From positions 310,001 through 374,000 of the forward strand of contig CAVRGQ010000004.1 in NCBI GenBank assembly GCA_963720785.1: a stretch of DNA of 64,000 nt. Direction: 5' to 3'. Below, one piece after another: positions 28,638-37,309 of this stretch (positions are counted from its first letter, which is position 1; every line of letters begins with the position of its first letter). A program made the translations under genes and the position numbers. The DNA comes from CAVRGQ01 sp963720785 (lineage in GTDB: Bacteria; Actinomycetota; Acidimicrobiia; IMCC26256; DASPTH01). Under the pieces are notes generated by a model, which worked only from the letters and a program-made list of their open reading frames with translations, was not told the DNA's origin and did not search any database.

Positions 28638-29576
28638 ATGGACTGCATGGACCATCATCTGCTCATCCTCGGCTGGCACAACGTGGAAGGCACGTGGGCG
28701 TTCCCAGCAGAGCCCGGGTCGGGCACCCGGGGTCTGCGCAGGCAGCTCAGCATGCTCCGCCGCGTCGCCACCGTGGTCGCGCTCGACGCCGCGCTGGACG
28801 ACCTCGTCTCGGGTCGCCCACTCCCGCCACGGGCGGTCGCGCTCACCTTCGACGACGGCTACCGGGACAACCTCGACATCGCGCTCCCGATGTTGCAGGA
28901 GCTCGGTCTCCCGGCGACCTTCTTCCTGATCCCAGGGGTGCTCGACGGCGAGATCACACCGTGGTGGGAGACCTTGGGTCACGCGTTCACGACGTCTCCG
29001 AAGGATTCCCTGCATTGGGACGGCACCGAATGGGCCCTCTCGGGCGCCGAGCGCCGGAGGTCCCATGACCGGGTGGCGGCCCGCCTGAAGCAGTTCCGAC
29101 AGACGGAGCGTCTTGCCGCGGTCGAGGAGATCACCGACCGTCTCGATCCGCCGGACGACGCCGGCGTACCGTCCATGTTCCTCGACTGGGACGGCGCGCG
29201 CGAACTCGCCCAGCGGGGCGGGGTGATCGGCGCCCACAGCCGGGACCACGCCATCCTGGCGAATGAACCGGCCGCCGGTCAGTGCCGCAACCTCGCCGAG
29301 GCGCGCCGCGCCCTCGAGGCCGGCCTCGATCGCGGAGTCGACCTCCTGGCGTACCCCAACGGAACGCCGGCGGACTTCGGCGACGACACGATCGAGGCGG
29401 CGAGGTCCGCCGGATTCCGTTGCGGGGTCACCACGATCCCGGGCTGGAACGCACCGGACGCCCCGGCGTTCGAGCTCAAGCGCCAGGTCATGTACCCCGA
29501 GTTCGGTGTCATGGGCTTCAAGCCCGTGGTCCGACAGGGCCTGATCGGGGTGCGGGACCTGGTGAGACGAACGTGA
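28638..29576 (+). CDS. NodB-type polysaccharide deacetylase family protein
   Basis: 312 residues, carbohydrate esterase 4 fold. Motif 1 TFDDGYRDN (catalytic Asp and metal Asp) is at about residue 74. A metal-binding HSRDH motif is at about 204, and the YPNGTPADFG segment (motif 3 region) at about 240. There is no signal peptide, so it may act inside on lipid-linked sugar, or the start may be mis-set; ATG 28638 and ATG 28647 are both possible. It would remove N-acetyl or O-acetyl groups from a glycan. Its stop overlaps the GT2 start (GTGA), so the genes are coupled in one operon. Confidence 0.86.
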   Translation: MDCMDHHLLILGWHNVEGTWAFPAEPGSGTRGLRRQLSMLRRVATVVALDAALDDLVSGRPLPPRAVALTFDDGYRDNLDIALPMLQELGLPATFFLIPGVLDGEITPWWETLGHAFTTSPKDSLHWDGTEWALSGAERRRSHDRVAARLKQFRQTERLAAVEEITDRLDPPDDAGVPSMFLDWDGARELAQRGGVIGAHSRDHAILANEPAAGQCRNLAEARRALEAGLDRGVDLLAYPNGTPADFGDDTIEAARSAGFRCGVTTIPGWNAPDAPAFELKRQVMYPEFGVMGFKPVVRQGLIGVRDLVRRT

Positions 29577-30562
29577 GCGCCGCCCCGCCCGGTGTCGCCG
29601 TGGTGATCCCCGCCTTCAACGCGGCGGAGACACTGGCCGCCGCATTGGCGTCGATCGCGGGCCAGCGCGTGCAGCCCGCCGAGGTCGTCGTGGTCGATGA
29701 CGGCTCCCGGGACGAGACCGTCGCAATCGCGCGGCATTGGGCGGCGATGCTCCCGCTGCGAGTCGTGGAGAGGCCCACGAACGCGGGACCTGGACAGGCG
29801 CGCAACGAGGGCGTGCGCAGCACGTCGGCGCCCATGATCGCCTTCCTGGATGCCGACGACGTGTGGTTCCCGAACCACCTCACCACCTGCCTCGAGTTGC
29901 AGGCACGAACCGGCGGCGTCGTGTCGGGTCGCGGTCTCCGCTGGCACGAGCAGCGAGGCATCATTCCCGGGCAGGGCGAGGACGGCGACGTGGGCCCTCC
30001 GGTCGACGGCGCGCTCGAGTGGCTCATCCGGCACCACACCTTCGGCATGCACGCCGTGATGCCACGCTCGATCTTCGAGCAGGTCGGCGGATTCGACCCG
30101 GCGATGGAGGCGGTCGAGGACTGGGACCTCTGGATCCGCATCGCCGAAGCCGGTTGTCCCATGCACCGGACCGAGACCCGCACTTTCCTCTACCGCCAGC
30201 ACGAGAGCAACCTCTCGCTCCAGGTCGACCGGATCGGTGACGCCTGTGTTCGGGTCCACGAACGCGTGGTCCGCAACCATCGGCCGCTCAGCAAGGGATT
30301 GCGCTCCGCGATTCGCGACTCGGGCGCCCTGGTCGCGTTCAGTCGGGCGTCAGTCCGCCTCGACACCGGGGACTTCAGAGGAGCGCGTCGGTACGCGGTC
30401 AGGGCGTTGCGCGGTCCGACTTCGATTTCGCTGCGCGCGATCGCGATCGTGACCGCACCCAGGCTCTACGAGCGCCTTCGCGGGCCGCACCGCTCAATCC
30501 GTTCGTCATCTGGCTCCGCGAACACTCCGCCGGAGCGCCGTCCCGAGGCGCACGACGTGTGA
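29573..30562 (+). CDS. GT2-family glycosyltransferase
   Basis: 329 residues, GT-A fold. AVVIPAFNAAETLAAALASI opens the domain. VVVDDGSRDETVAIA and NAGPGQARNEGVRST follow, then IAFLDADDVW (the DXD metal site), GGFDPAMEAVEDWDLWIRIAEAG (acceptor ED motif) and YRQHESNLS. This is a standard inverting transferase adding one sugar to a polyprenyl-linked chain. GTG 29573 overlaps the deacetylase stop and the gene's own TGA overlaps the start of the next membrane-protein gene, so four genes are translated in a chain. About 60 residues after the catalytic domain are basic and may bind membrane. Confidence 0.9.
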   Translation: MSAAPPGVAVVIPAFNAAETLAAALASIAGQRVQPAEVVVVDDGSRDETVAIARHWAAMLPLRVVERPTNAGPGQARNEGVRSTSAPMIAFLDADDVWFPNHLTTCLELQARTGGVVSGRGLRWHEQRGIIPGQGEDGDVGPPVDGALEWLIRHHTFGMHAVMPRSIFEQVGGFDPAMEAVEDWDLWIRIAEAGCPMHRTETRTFLYRQHESNLSLQVDRIGDACVRVHERVVRNHRPLSKGLRSAIRDSGALVAFSRASVRLDTGDFRGARRYAVRALRGPTSISLRAIAIVTAPRLYERLRGPHRSIRSSSGSANTPPERRPEAHDV

Positions 30563-31392
30563 CGTCGACGACCAACCGTCATACCGAAGGCTGGCCGAGG
30601 ACGCTTGCGGGCCTCGTGGCGCTCATCGGCGTCCTCGTCGTCTTCGTCGTCGAGCCATTCCACGGGCCGGTGCTGCTATCGCTGAGTGGGAGCCATGGCC
30701 TCGACCTGGGCGACGTGACGGCGTTGCCGCTGGTATTGGCGGCGCTCTGGCTGCTGCGCGGAAGTCGGTGCCACCGCTGGACGATCCGCACTCTGGATGC
30801 CGTGGAGCAACGAGGGTGGGACCCGATGGCCATCGGGTTGCTCGCGGGCGGCAGCGGCATGGTGCTGGTGCAGGTGTTTCGGGAGCTCGACCTGTCCGGG
30901 ACCGTCCCGCACATCGGGGTCGTGCCCGCCGCCCTCGCCGCGGCCGGCCTGACCGTGGTGGCGCTCGCGTTGCTCGAGCCGGGCAGCGCGGACGAGACCT
31001 TCGGCGTACCTCTCGTGGTCGTGCTGGGCATCCTCGGCATCGGCTTCCTGATCGACGCCACCGACGGGCCCGCCGGCGCGGTCGTGGGCCCCACGTTGCT
31101 GGCCGCGCTGCTCACGATCACGCTCGGCCGGCGCAGGCCCGCGGCGCGCTGGTCGTTAGGGCTGCTGACCGCGCTGTTCGTGCTCGTCGACCTCTCGGCG
31201 CTGGTTGACCTCCGGTTCCTCGAAGCCGATCGTGAGCTGGATGGCGGTGGCCTCGTGCGCACGGGCGCGGTCGGCCTCGTGCTGCTGGTCGTCGGTGTGC
31301 TCCGTCTCACGAAGCAGGAATCCGGTGGGTACACACGTCGGGCGGGGAGCACCATCGTGGCGGGGCCGACGAACACCGATTCGGACTCGTGA
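30559..31392 (+). CDS. Polytopic membrane protein of unknown function
   Basis: 277 residues with about seven to eight hydrophobic segments, including LAGLVALIGVLVVFVV, VTALPLVLAALWLL, PAALAAAGLTVVALALLE, VPLVVVLGILGIGFLI, VVGPTLLAALLTITL, SLGLLTALFVLVDLSALV and TGAVGLVLLVVGVL. No recognisable catalytic motif. GTG 30559 overlaps the GT2 stop (GTGA), so it is in the same operon and probably works on the same glycan, for example as a membrane partner of the glycosyltransferase. Family not recognised; the coding case rests on operon position, coherent hydrophobic pattern and overlap. Confidence 0.72.
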   Translation: MTSTTNRHTEGWPRTLAGLVALIGVLVVFVVEPFHGPVLLSLSGSHGLDLGDVTALPLVLAALWLLRGSRCHRWTIRTLDAVEQRGWDPMAIGLLAGGSGMVLVQVFRELDLSGTVPHIGVVPAALAAAGLTVVALALLEPGSADETFGVPLVVVLGILGIGFLIDATDGPAGAVVGPTLLAALLTITLGRRRPAARWSLGLLTALFVLVDLSALVDLRFLEADRELDGGGLVRTGAVGLVLLVVGVLRLTKQESGGYTRRAGSTIVAGPTNTDSDS

Positions 31393-31444
31393 CCACTCCG
31401 GAGAGCACACGAGCTTCCGGAGGAGCCCGACCCCGCGTAGATCG

Positions 31445-32137
31445 ATGACGGCCGTTCGCTCGAGGCTCTCGTACATCCTGCGTGATCGCCGCAGTCGGTT
31501 GTTTGCGGTGGGCGACAGCCACTCCGATGCGCTTTCGCGTCGTCCGGGCGTCAAGATCGCCCACCTCGGGCCCGTGACCGCGTACCGGGCCGGGCGTCAC
31601 GGCGAACTGGTCCGTCTTCTCGTCGGCCACCTCTTCGCAGCTTCACCGCGTTGGGCCTCGCCGCTGCTCATCAGGGTGATGATCCGACCGCGAGATGCCG
31701 TACTCCTCTTTTTCGGGGAGATCGACGTTCGTGCTCACTTCGCTCAACGTCTCGGGGAGTACGGCTCGGCGGAGGAGACGGCACGCTTTCTGGCCCAACG
31801 GCTGGCCGCGGAGGCGCGGGACTTGGCGTCGCGCACTGGGGCCCGCGTGGGGATCGCCACCGTGACCCCACCGGTCGATCTCCTCGATGACCCGGAATTT
31901 CCCACTCAGGGGAGTCCTGAGCAACGCGTCCTGTGGACTCGCCTGATGAACCAGGAACTCTCTGCTGCGTGCCGGCGATTCGGGGTCGTCTTCATCGACA
32001 CCTACGAGCGATATGCGAACAGCGCCGGGATGCTCGTAGACGAGGTCTCCGACGGAACCGTGCACATCCGTCATGATTCGGCAGGACCCTTGTTCGAAGA
32101 ATGCCTCCGTCAGTTTCCGGCGATCGGCACGGCGTAG
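31445..32137 (+). CDS. SGNH/GDSL-like hydrolase or capsule-associated protein
   Basis: 230 residues. It begins with a basic helix, then RLFAVGDSHSDALSRRPG, matching the SGNH block I (GDSH). VLLFFGEIDVRAHFAQRLGE follows, a motif seen in polysaccharide-cluster proteins of this type. A late HIRHDSAGPLFEECL may supply the block V histidine. Such proteins may be O-acyl esterases or O-acetyltransferase partners; the direction cannot be told. ATG 31445 lies 52 bases after the membrane-protein gene; it ends the plus-strand run and converges with the methyltransferase, 24 bases apart. No signal peptide. Confidence 0.65.
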   Translation: MTAVRSRLSYILRDRRSRLFAVGDSHSDALSRRPGVKIAHLGPVTAYRAGRHGELVRLLVGHLFAASPRWASPLLIRVMIRPRDAVLLFFGEIDVRAHFAQRLGEYGSAEETARFLAQRLAAEARDLASRTGARVGIATVTPPVDLLDDPEFPTQGSPEQRVLWTRLMNQELSAACRRFGVVFIDTYERYANSAGMLVDEVSDGTVHIRHDSAGPLFEECLRQFPAIGTA

Positions 32138-32161
32138 CGTGCCCTTGCGGAGAGCGATCGT

Positions 32162-32956
32162 TCACTCGTCCTTGCGGAGCACCAGGAGCTGCGCGCACGC
32201 CGGGTAGCTCCCGTAGAGAAGCTCGCTCAGTTCCGAGAGCACGTATTCGGGGTCGAAGCTCGGGTAGCCGTTGAGCTCCCGCTCGTCGCCGACGATCATC
32301 TCCAGCCCTAGGCGTTCCACGAATGCCCTGACGTCGATGTTCCAACCGAAGCGGTTCTCCGTGCGGTGGGTGAACGGTGCGATGTCGAGGAACAGATCGA
32401 TCGTCAGTACGACGAGGCCGCCGGGTTTCAGAATCCTGCGGATGTCGTCGGCGAGTCCGGGCAGCTCGTGATCCGGGATGTGCTCGATCGTGGAGATCGA
32501 GTACACACGATCGACGCTGGCGTCGGCGAGGTGCGCCGCTTCGAGCGTGCAATTCTCCAGTTGTACGTCGGTTCCGAACGCGCGGTTGAGCCGACCGATG
32601 CTCGCGGGCGTACAGGGCCAGCCGACACCCGAAGCCGACTCTCCTGGATCGACGTTGGTCACCTTGGCGACCGACATGGCCAGGACGAATTGGAAACCCG
32701 ACAGGCTTCCCCCGATCTCCACGGCATGCATTCCGCGCTCGAGGGGAGCGGCGAAGAAGGCCCAGGGAAACTCGTAGATCCGTGTCTCGTTGTTCTCCTG
32801 GAAGGCGAACGGGCCGCCGAGTTGCGGAAATCTCGAGGTGAGTCCGGGCACGCGCGAACGCACGAAGCGAGCGGCGCGACTCGAGTACCCGAATGGCGCA
32901 CCCCATCGCCGGTTCCACTCTCGGAATTCGTCTGGAAGACTGCGTCTGGCGAGCAC
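32162..32956 (-). CDS. Class I SAM-dependent methyltransferase
   Basis: About 264 residues. Motif I GMHAVEIGGSLSGFQFVLA binds SAM; the acidic end of strand 2 is VTNVDPGE; post-motif SISTIEHIPDHELPGLADDI and RILKPGGLVVLTIDLFLD are typical of methyltransferase 11/25 families. GTG 32956 is preceded by AAGGAG with five bases spacing; GTG 32974 is an alternative. Its place among glycosyltransferases suggests a sugar O- or N-methyltransferase, but the acceptor is unknown. It is divergent from the GT4 at 33064, with 107 bases for two promoters. Confidence 0.84.
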   Translation of the reverse strand: MLARRSLPDEFREWNRRWGAPFGYSSRAARFVRSRVPGLTSRFPQLGGPFAFQENNETRIYEFPWAFFAAPLERGMHAVEIGGSLSGFQFVLAMSVAKVTNVDPGESASGVGWPCTPASIGRLNRAFGTDVQLENCTLEAAHLADASVDRVYSISTIEHIPDHELPGLADDIRRILKPGGLVVLTIDLFLDIAPFTHRTENRFGWNIDVRAFVERLGLEMIVGDERELNGYPSFDPEYVLSELSELLYGSYPACAQLLVLRKDE

Positions 32957-33063
32957 GGCGGCTCCTTCGAGCACAAGAGCGGAACGTGTTCAGACCTGCA
33001 TTGCGGCCATGATGACACCGAAAGCATGTACCCGCGCTCCCACGTCGCAAAGATCGGACTCGC

Positions 33064-34317
33064 GTGCGCTCACTGTTCGTCGTCTACCCAGGCTCGCCCC
33101 TCCCGCTCGAAACCGGGGGATCCATGCGGTACTGGAACCTCCTCGGCGCACTCCGGGAATTGGGCGAGCTCGACGTCTGGCTCATGCGCGAGCCCGACGC
33201 AGCTCGAGGAAGACTGCTGCAGGCCGAACTCGGCGGAAGCCGGGTCCACGCCGACGATCCCGTCATCCCAGAGTGGAGCCCCCGTTCGGATGTCGCGTGG
33301 ATGTTCGGGTCTCGCCTCCCGCGTTGGCCCGAATTCGACGTCCACGAAGTTCGCGCCCGCTTCGCGGCCTGGCGGATGCCGGACTATGACGTGGTGCTGT
33401 CAGCCGATGCGATGTGCTACGAGGTCCTCGGTCGTCATGCACGGGGGCGGCAGGTCGTCGACCTGGGCGATGTCCCCGATCGAACGTTCGCCCGCGAGCT
33501 GCGCTTCGACGCGCATGCAGCGGGCCTCGACGTGATTCGCCCCAGGAATGCGTACCGCCTCGGTCGCGGCGCCTTGAACCTGCACCGGTACCGCCGTCTG
33601 CAGCGCGATCTGCGCCGTCGGGAGGTCGACCTGCTCACCTGCAGCACGGCCGATCGGTCGTATCTCGGGGGCGGCGACCATGTGCTCGTCGTCCCGAACG
33701 GTTACGAGCGACAGGGACCCCCCGTCGGGCGTACGGACGTGGCTGACGTCCCGACGATTCTTCTGCAGGGAGCCATGCGTTACGCGCCGAACATCGACGC
33801 TGTCCGCTATTTCTCCCGCGACATCCTGCCGATCGTCCGCGCCCTGCGAGGGCGGACGCGATTCGTCGTGGCGGGTGCCATCGACGACGACTTCAGGGCC
33901 GAGCTGTCGGCGTACGACGCCGTCGAGGTGCTGGGGTTCGTCCCGAAGATCGAGGATGCTCTCGAACAAGCCGATCTGGTCGTCGCGCCGCTCAGGCTGG
34001 GAGGGGGCACCCGGATCAAGATCCTCGAAGCCTTCTCGCACCGGATCCCGGTCGTGTCGACCTCGGTGGGGTCCGAAGGGCTCGACGTCGTCTCCGGTCG
34101 CGATCTTCTCGTTGCCGACACGACCCAGGACTTCGCCTCGGCCTGTGTGCAGCTCCTCGAGCCAGGCTCGGCAAGCACCTTGCGGCGTGATCTGGTCGAC
34201 AACGCGTTCGAGCTCGTGAACGAGAAGTACTCCTGGCCGGTCATCCGCGCCGAGTTCCAGCGGACCTTGCGTCACGGCACGCAGCAGATGCCACACCGGG
34301 AACCAGACGAGCGGTAG
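33064..34317 (+). CDS. GT4-family glycosyltransferase
   Basis: 417 residues, GT-B fold. N-terminal domain: SLFVVYPGSPLPLETGGSMRY, ADAMCYEVLGRHARGRQVVD and STADRSYLGGGDHVLVVPNG. C-terminal donor domain: ILLQGAMRYAPNIDAVRYF, RFVVAGAIDDDFRAELSAY and VVAPLRLGGGTRIKILEAFS, with the conserved acidic residue, then VVSTSVGSEGLDVVSG. This subgroup matches sugar transferases of the PEP-CTERM/XrtA or TuaC style. GTG 33064. A J-domain gene follows after 29 bases. Cytosolic; adds an unknown sugar. Confidence 0.88.
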   Translation: MRSLFVVYPGSPLPLETGGSMRYWNLLGALRELGELDVWLMREPDAARGRLLQAELGGSRVHADDPVIPEWSPRSDVAWMFGSRLPRWPEFDVHEVRARFAAWRMPDYDVVLSADAMCYEVLGRHARGRQVVDLGDVPDRTFARELRFDAHAAGLDVIRPRNAYRLGRGALNLHRYRRLQRDLRRREVDLLTCSTADRSYLGGGDHVLVVPNGYERQGPPVGRTDVADVPTILLQGAMRYAPNIDAVRYFSRDILPIVRALRGRTRFVVAGAIDDDFRAELSAYDAVEVLGFVPKIEDALEQADLVVAPLRLGGGTRIKILEAFSHRIPVVSTSVGSEGLDVVSGRDLLVADTTQDFASACVQLLEPGSASTLRRDLVDNAFELVNEKYSWPVIRAEFQRTLRHGTQQMPHREPDER

Positions 34318-34346
34318 CGTCGGCCTTGCGGAGCGGAAGGCTGGTG

Positions 34347-35195
34347 ATGGACGCGCACGACACATTGGGAGTCGCTCCCGACGCCACGGCCGAGCAGGTC
34401 TCACAGGCGTACCGACGGCTTGCCCGCTCGTTGCATCCGGACGCCCATCCCCGGTGCTCGCCCGAGGAGCGTGCGCGGTTCGACGTCGCGATGGCATCGG
34501 TGAACGACGCCTACCGGCAGTTGATCTCGACACCCGAGGCACGCAGAGGCGCCCCTCCGCGGACGTCGTTTGCCGGTCGCGAACCGGGCGCGGACGAGTG
34601 CAGGATGTGCGGCCACGCTCCGGCCGAGCCCTTCACGTTCACGTATCTCGAGGGTCTGCTCTTCTCGCGCCGGAGGGTGGTGCTCTCGTCGACGCTCTGT
34701 CGTGATTGTGGACGGGCGGTGGGCCGGTCGCACCAGGACCGTACGCTCCGCACGGGCTGGTGGGGGCCGACGCTCTTCGTCCGGAACCTGGGGGTTGTAT
34801 TCGACAACTCGCGGAACCTGCGGCGCGCCATGCAGATCGACGAGCCCGCTCGCGTGCCCGATGTCGCGGCGCGCCTCCAGAGGCCGATGCCGACCGGGAC
34901 CCCGGTCGCGCTGCGCGCGGGCTTCTGGGTGCTCCCGCTGTTGCTCGCAGTCGTCGCGGCCATCTGGCTCGGTGCCACTGGCATCGGCGCGTCGCCCATG
35001 GCGGTCGAGAGCCCTCTCGCCCCGGGAGGTTGCCTCATCGGCACCCACGCCGTGACCCCGGTTCCCTGCTCAGAACCGCACGACGCCGAGATCATCACGA
35101 CGGCCGATCGTGCCACCGGCTGCCCCGCGGCGGCCCCGTTCTTCATCGAGGACCGTGCGCGTGAGCGGGTGCTGTGTGTGGAGTCCCGGCCGTGA
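34347..35195 (+). CDS. J-domain / zinc-ribbon / membrane / Septum_form-like fusion protein
   Basis: 282 residues. A J domain at residues 3-60 has the Hsp70-stimulating HPD tripeptide (SLHPDAHP). Two CxxC pairs (CRMC near 90, CRDC near 125) look like a zinc ribbon. One membrane segment follows (FWVLPLLLAVVAAIWLGATG, about 195-215). The short extracytoplasmic tail contains GGCLIGTHAVTPVPCSEPHDAEI, which resembles the Septum_form domain of actinobacteria. ATG 34347 with GGAAGG six bases upstream. It may recruit DnaK to the membrane or to glycan/division proteins; this is inference. Follows a GT4 by 29 bases, so may share its transcript. Confidence 0.78.
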   Translation: MDAHDTLGVAPDATAEQVSQAYRRLARSLHPDAHPRCSPEERARFDVAMASVNDAYRQLISTPEARRGAPPRTSFAGREPGADECRMCGHAPAEPFTFTYLEGLLFSRRRVVLSSTLCRDCGRAVGRSHQDRTLRTGWWGPTLFVRNLGVVFDNSRNLRRAMQIDEPARVPDVAARLQRPMPTGTPVALRAGFWVLPLLLAVVAAIWLGATGIGASPMAVESPLAPGGCLIGTHAVTPVPCSEPHDAEIITTADRATGCPAAAPFFIEDRARERVLCVESRP

Positions 35196-35316
35196 CTCCA
35201 TTCGCGCCGTTCATGGGCGTCAGGGACCTTCTCGGCGGCTGATACATTTCCGGCTGTTCGCAACCGACTTCGCTGGTCGAGGTCGTGTATCGGCACACGG
35301 AAATGGGATTGGCACG

Positions 35317-36933
35317 ATGCTTGGATTGACGCGACGTCGGCTGGCAGCACTGGTGTCGTTGGCACTCGCCAGCGCATCGCTCGCCGTCGCAGGGGTGGGC
35401 CTCGAGGTGCTCGCTGCCGACCCCGCCGGAGCGGCCGTGATCACGGTCGACAACACCGGTGATCCTGCGGTCGGGAACCCGGCCAACTGCCCGGCCGTCC
35501 CCGCGGGGACGTGCACGTTGCGTGACGCGATCGCCGCAGCAGACGCCAACCCCGGCACTGACACGGTCAGCGTGTCCGTGGGCCCGATCTCGCTGACCAA
35601 CGGCGCGCTCAACCACCCGAGCACCGACGCACTCGTCCTGACGGGGAACGGCAACACGGTCACCCAGACCACCGCGAATGAAGTCGTGTTCACGGGCGGG
35701 CCGTTGACCGTCGACAGTCTCGTGACCTCGGGCGGCACCAACGCCCTGGACGCGTTCGGTCCCGTGTCGGTCTCCGGCTCCTCCATCACGACGACCAACG
35801 GCCAGGGCGTCGTCAGCTTCGGCGGCGGCACGAGCGCGACCATCGACTCCTCCACCATCACGTCCTCGGATGCAGCGGCCTTCGCCGCGCAGGACGTCAC
35901 CGTCACCGACTCCACGCTGTCGAGCTCGGGCGGCGTCGGCGCGCTGGCCGCTGCCGGCAACGTCGTCATCACCGGTTCGACGGTCTCGGGCGTCGGTGGT
36001 GGTGCCAACGGCGGGACCGACGCGACGATCACCGACTCGAGCGTGACGAGCACGAACGGCATCGGCGTCCTCGCAGGATCCGGCGGCTCCGCGACGGTGT
36101 CGGGATCCACCGTGGCGGGCCAGGACGGCGGCATCCAGGCGGGCCTCGACGTGACGGTCACCGGTTCCACGGTCACCAGCGCCGGCGGCATCGGGGTGCT
36201 CTCCCTCTTCGGCACGGTGACCGTCAGCGACTCCTGGATCACCGGCGCCTCGTTGGCCATCGTGGCCAACGCGGGCGCCGCGACCCTTCGCTCCGAGATC
36301 CAGGGCGGTCCGAGCGGGGGCGTGCTGGCGGTGAACGGGACCGCGAGCATCACCAGCTCCACCGTCACCGGCGGCGGTCACTTCGGCGTGCGGGCTCCCG
36401 ACCAGGTGCTCATCGTGAACTCGACCATCACGGGCAATGGCGGCTGCGGGGCGTATTCGCCGGAGGGCAAGGTCACCCTCGTGTACGCGACCGTCGTCGA
36501 GAACGGCACCGTGAACTGCGGGTTCAACGTCAGCACACCCACGCTCGAATCGTTCTCGTCGGTCGTGGCCCTGCATGCCCCGAACTGCAGCGTCGGCACG
36601 ACGATCTCGTACGGCTACAACTTCAGCGACGACAACACCTGTGGCTTCACGGACTCGACCGACACCAACAACGGTGGCAACCCTCTGCTCGGTCCGCTCA
36701 CCGACAACGGGGGTCCCACCCTGACGCGACTCCCGCAGACGGGGAGCCCGCTGATCGACGGGGTCGCGCTGTCGGCGTGCTCTGCCGACGGAGCGTCGAC
36801 CATCCAGCCGTTGGTCGATCAGCGTGCGCTCGGGCGCCCCAGCGGCCTCGGGTGCGACATCGGCGCCGTCGAGGTCCAGGCCGGTCCGGCGATCGCTCCG
36901 GCGGTCACCCTCACGCCCCGCTTCACCGGCTGA
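35317..36933 (+). CDS. Secreted right-handed beta-helix protein with CSLREAI-type motif
   Basis: 538 residues. Signal peptide with a basic start and an ALVSLALASASLAVAGVG core. The motif CTLRDAIAAADANPGTDTV (about residue 68) is the CSLREAI signature found before Pmp-like beta-helices. From about 150 to 400 there are many short repeats of the form VTVTGSTVTSAGGIGVLS, giving one helix coil each. The end is a choice-of-anchor-Q-like segment: NPLLGPLTDNGGPTLTRLP, SPLIDGV, DQRALGRPSGLGCDIGAVE. Predicted cell-surface or released protein. ATG 35317. Lone gene, 121 bases after the J-domain gene. The internal coil repeats make it a recombination-prone adhesin-like candidate. Confidence 0.85.
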   Translation: MLGLTRRRLAALVSLALASASLAVAGVGLEVLAADPAGAAVITVDNTGDPAVGNPANCPAVPAGTCTLRDAIAAADANPGTDTVSVSVGPISLTNGALNHPSTDALVLTGNGNTVTQTTANEVVFTGGPLTVDSLVTSGGTNALDAFGPVSVSGSSITTTNGQGVVSFGGGTSATIDSSTITSSDAAAFAAQDVTVTDSTLSSSGGVGALAAAGNVVITGSTVSGVGGGANGGTDATITDSSVTSTNGIGVLAGSGGSATVSGSTVAGQDGGIQAGLDVTVTGSTVTSAGGIGVLSLFGTVTVSDSWITGASLAIVANAGAATLRSEIQGGPSGGVLAVNGTASITSSTVTGGGHFGVRAPDQVLIVNSTITGNGGCGAYSPEGKVTLVYATVVENGTVNCGFNVSTPTLESFSSVVALHAPNCSVGTTISYGYNFSDDNTCGFTDSTDTNNGGNPLLGPLTDNGGPTLTRLPQTGSPLIDGVALSACSADGASTIQPLVDQRALGRPSGLGCDIGAVEVQAGPAIAPAVTLTPRFTG

Positions 36934-36955
36934 CCCCCGGCCCGCTCCGCTCGGC

Positions 36956-37222
36956 TCAGGAGAGGCGGCGGCAGAAAGCCTGGGAAGGAACCCTCCCCAC
37001 GCGAGCAGGCGTCCGTGCCAGAGGACCCAGTGAGGTCGCGCGGCGCGTGATGTGTCTGCGGGTGACCGACTCGGCCGCGGCTTCGGCGCGCTTGAGCTCG
37101 GAGCCGACGAGGACGAACAGCGCCACCGCGAGCACCCAGACCGCCATCACGACGAGGAACGCCATCATCGCGCCACCGAGCCGTGGGGCTCGAGCGGGAG
37201 GCTTCGGGGCAGTGGGGACCAC
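36956..37222 (-). CDS. Small single-pass membrane protein (tentative)
   Basis: 88 residues from GTG 37222. One strongly hydrophobic segment at about residues 17-41 (GAMMAFLVVMAVWVLAVALF) is followed by a charged tail rich in Arg and Ala. No recognised family. The hydrophobic segment and its location in an otherwise empty gap between convergent genes are the only support. No good ribosome-binding site was seen. Treat as a possible gene; its end lies 23 bases from the end of the beta-helix gene. Confidence 0.45.
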   Translation of the reverse strand: MVPTAPKPPARAPRLGGAMMAFLVVMAVWVLAVALFVLVGSELKRAEAAAESVTRRHITRRATSLGPLARTPARVGRVPSQAFCRRLS

Positions 37223-37309
37223 ATGCAGTCAGCATGCCACTTCGGCGCGCGTCCGTGTGTGACGCCCGTCTCATCGCGGACTCAACTCCGCGGCCGGTCC
37301 CGGCCTGGG

